Positions 5,541 through 6,010 of a stretch of DNA of 6,010 nucleotides are shown piece by piece (within the stretch, counting starts at the first letter, position 1; each line of letters begins with the position of its first letter). Where the stretch lies: positions 1 to 6,010 of the forward strand of contig JBBSEX010000111.1 of assembly GCA_038239345.1 (NCBI GenBank). The letters run 5' to 3'. The notes under the pieces were generated by a model, which saw nothing but the letters and a program-made list of their open reading frames with translations, was not told the origin of the DNA and ran no database searches. This stretch comes from JBBSEX01 sp038239345. GTDB lineage: Bacteria; Acidobacteriota; Terriglobia; Bryobacterales; Bryobacteraceae. The translations under genes were made by a program, and so were the position numbers.

Positions 5541-6010
5541 CTACCTCCTTTTGCGCTGTTCTGCCACCCACGCTTGGAAGATCAACACCGTCCAAAGCGC
5601 TGCTGAACGGTTTTGATTTCCATCCAGATGCTCCCGCCATGCCGCCCGGATCGGCCTAAAATCAAACACCCCTCCTTGTTGCAGGCGCTTCTCGTCTAAC
5701 AGGCATTCCGCCCAATCACGGAGCGGTCCTCTCAACCACCTATCCAGTGGAACCGCGAAGCCCGCTTTAGGCCGCTCGATCAGGTTGGCTGGGACATATT
5801 GAGACAAGACTTGTCGCAACAAGCGCTTCCCCTGGGATCCCCGGATGTTCAAGGACACCGGCAGCCTGCATGCAAAATGGACGATGTCCGGATCGAGAAA
5901 CGGGGCGCGTGTTTCCAGGCTCACCGCCATCGCAGCGCGATCCACTTTCACCAATATGTCGGACGGTAGATAGGAAACGAGGTCCAAAAACATCATTAAT
6001 CTTGTGAAGG
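5541..6010 (-). CDS. asnB: Asparagine synthase (glutamine-hydrolysing), C-terminal part, 5' end outside window
   Basis: AsnB-type enzymes make asparagine, or amidate a related acid, from aspartate, glutamine and ATP in the cytosol. Only the end of the synthetase domain is visible, about 156 residues. It shows SYLPSDILVKVDRAAMAVSL with ETRAPFLD, the conserved region after the ATP-pyrophosphatase core, then the glycine/basic turn GSQGKRLLRQVL, then ERPKAGFAVPLDRWLRGPLR, and the usual C-terminal WTVLIFQAW. The frame is open at the right edge (FTRLMMFLDL), which agrees with the family, so the methionines at 5993-5996 are internal. The N-terminal glutaminase domain and the SGGxDS ATP site lie outside. 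AsnB homologues of this type are frequent in exopolysaccharide and exosortase clusters, so it may act there rather than in amino acid supply; the heparinase-like remnant downstream fits but does not prove it. The stop is TAG at 5541-5543. Confidence 0.9.
   Translation of the reverse strand, partial: FTRLMMFLDLVSYLPSDILVKVDRAAMAVSLETRAPFLDPDIVHFACRLPVSLNIRGSQGKRLLRQVLSQYVPANLIERPKAGFAVPLDRWLRGPLRDWAECLLDEKRLQQGGVFDFRPIRAAWREHLDGNQNRSAALWTVLIFQAWVAEQRKRR
5542..5550 (-). promoter_or_regulatory. Shine-Dalgarno-like site overlapping the asnB stop
   Basis: On the minus strand the end of asnB reads AAAAGGAGGTAG, so a strong AAGGAGG (forward 5543-5549) overlaps the stop codon. Nine bases after GGAGGT-AG comes ATA (5532-5534) in the frame of the heparinase-like remnant, with a TAA at 5514-5516 in between. 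This looks like the ribosome site of a following gene whose start has been lost. Confidence 0.35.

Overview
The window looks like bacterial chromosome of moderately high GC with no plasmid, phage or transposase signature. The protein types fit a soil acidobacterium (Bryobacterales/Solibacter-like): an Ino1-type inositol phosphate synthase, a PitA-like phosphate transporter with a large central loop, a polyphosphate-associated CHAD protein and a short secreted protein. That assignment is inference from recalled protein similarity, not from any marker gene.

Layout, left to right. (1) 1-813, plus strand: C-terminal part of a large P-loop ATPase with a VDEAHH Walker-B motif, entering from the left edge and interrupted by an apparent one-base insertion near 603. 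(2) 828-1199, minus: small secreted protein of unknown function, convergent with the ATPase gene. (3) 1302-4492, minus: a phosphate-themed block read right to left, consisting of a PitA-like phosphate transporter (5'-truncated and frameshifted), an intact myo-inositol-1-phosphate synthase, and the C-terminal part of a CHAD-domain protein without a usable start. (4) 4508-4963, plus: a small protein resembling the helical SurA N-terminal chaperone domain but without a PPIase domain, followed by a probable intrinsic terminator. (5) 4964-5540: no intact gene, but a 30-bp perfect palindrome, a second hairpin, a weak terminator-like element and a remnant that looks like a piece of a heparinase II/III family protein. 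(6) 5541-6010, minus: the C-terminal part of an asparagine synthetase (AsnB type), continuing past the right edge.

Pit (phosphate uptake), Ino1 (inositol phosphate synthesis) and CHAD (polyphosphate binding) are co-directional, and 30-45 bases separate Pit from Ino1, so they plausibly formed one transcription unit. asnB and the heparinase-like remnant look like the edge of an exopolysaccharide cluster.

The most striking property of the window is how many genes are damaged. There are two single-base frameshifts, a transporter lacking its first substrate motif, a CHAD gene lacking its N-terminal part and a heparinase remnant. The transporter break lies directly against the start of the divergent SurA-like gene, as expected if a deletion removed a shared divergent promoter region, or if the assembly is chimeric there. 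I did not find a convincing undescribed multi-gene system.
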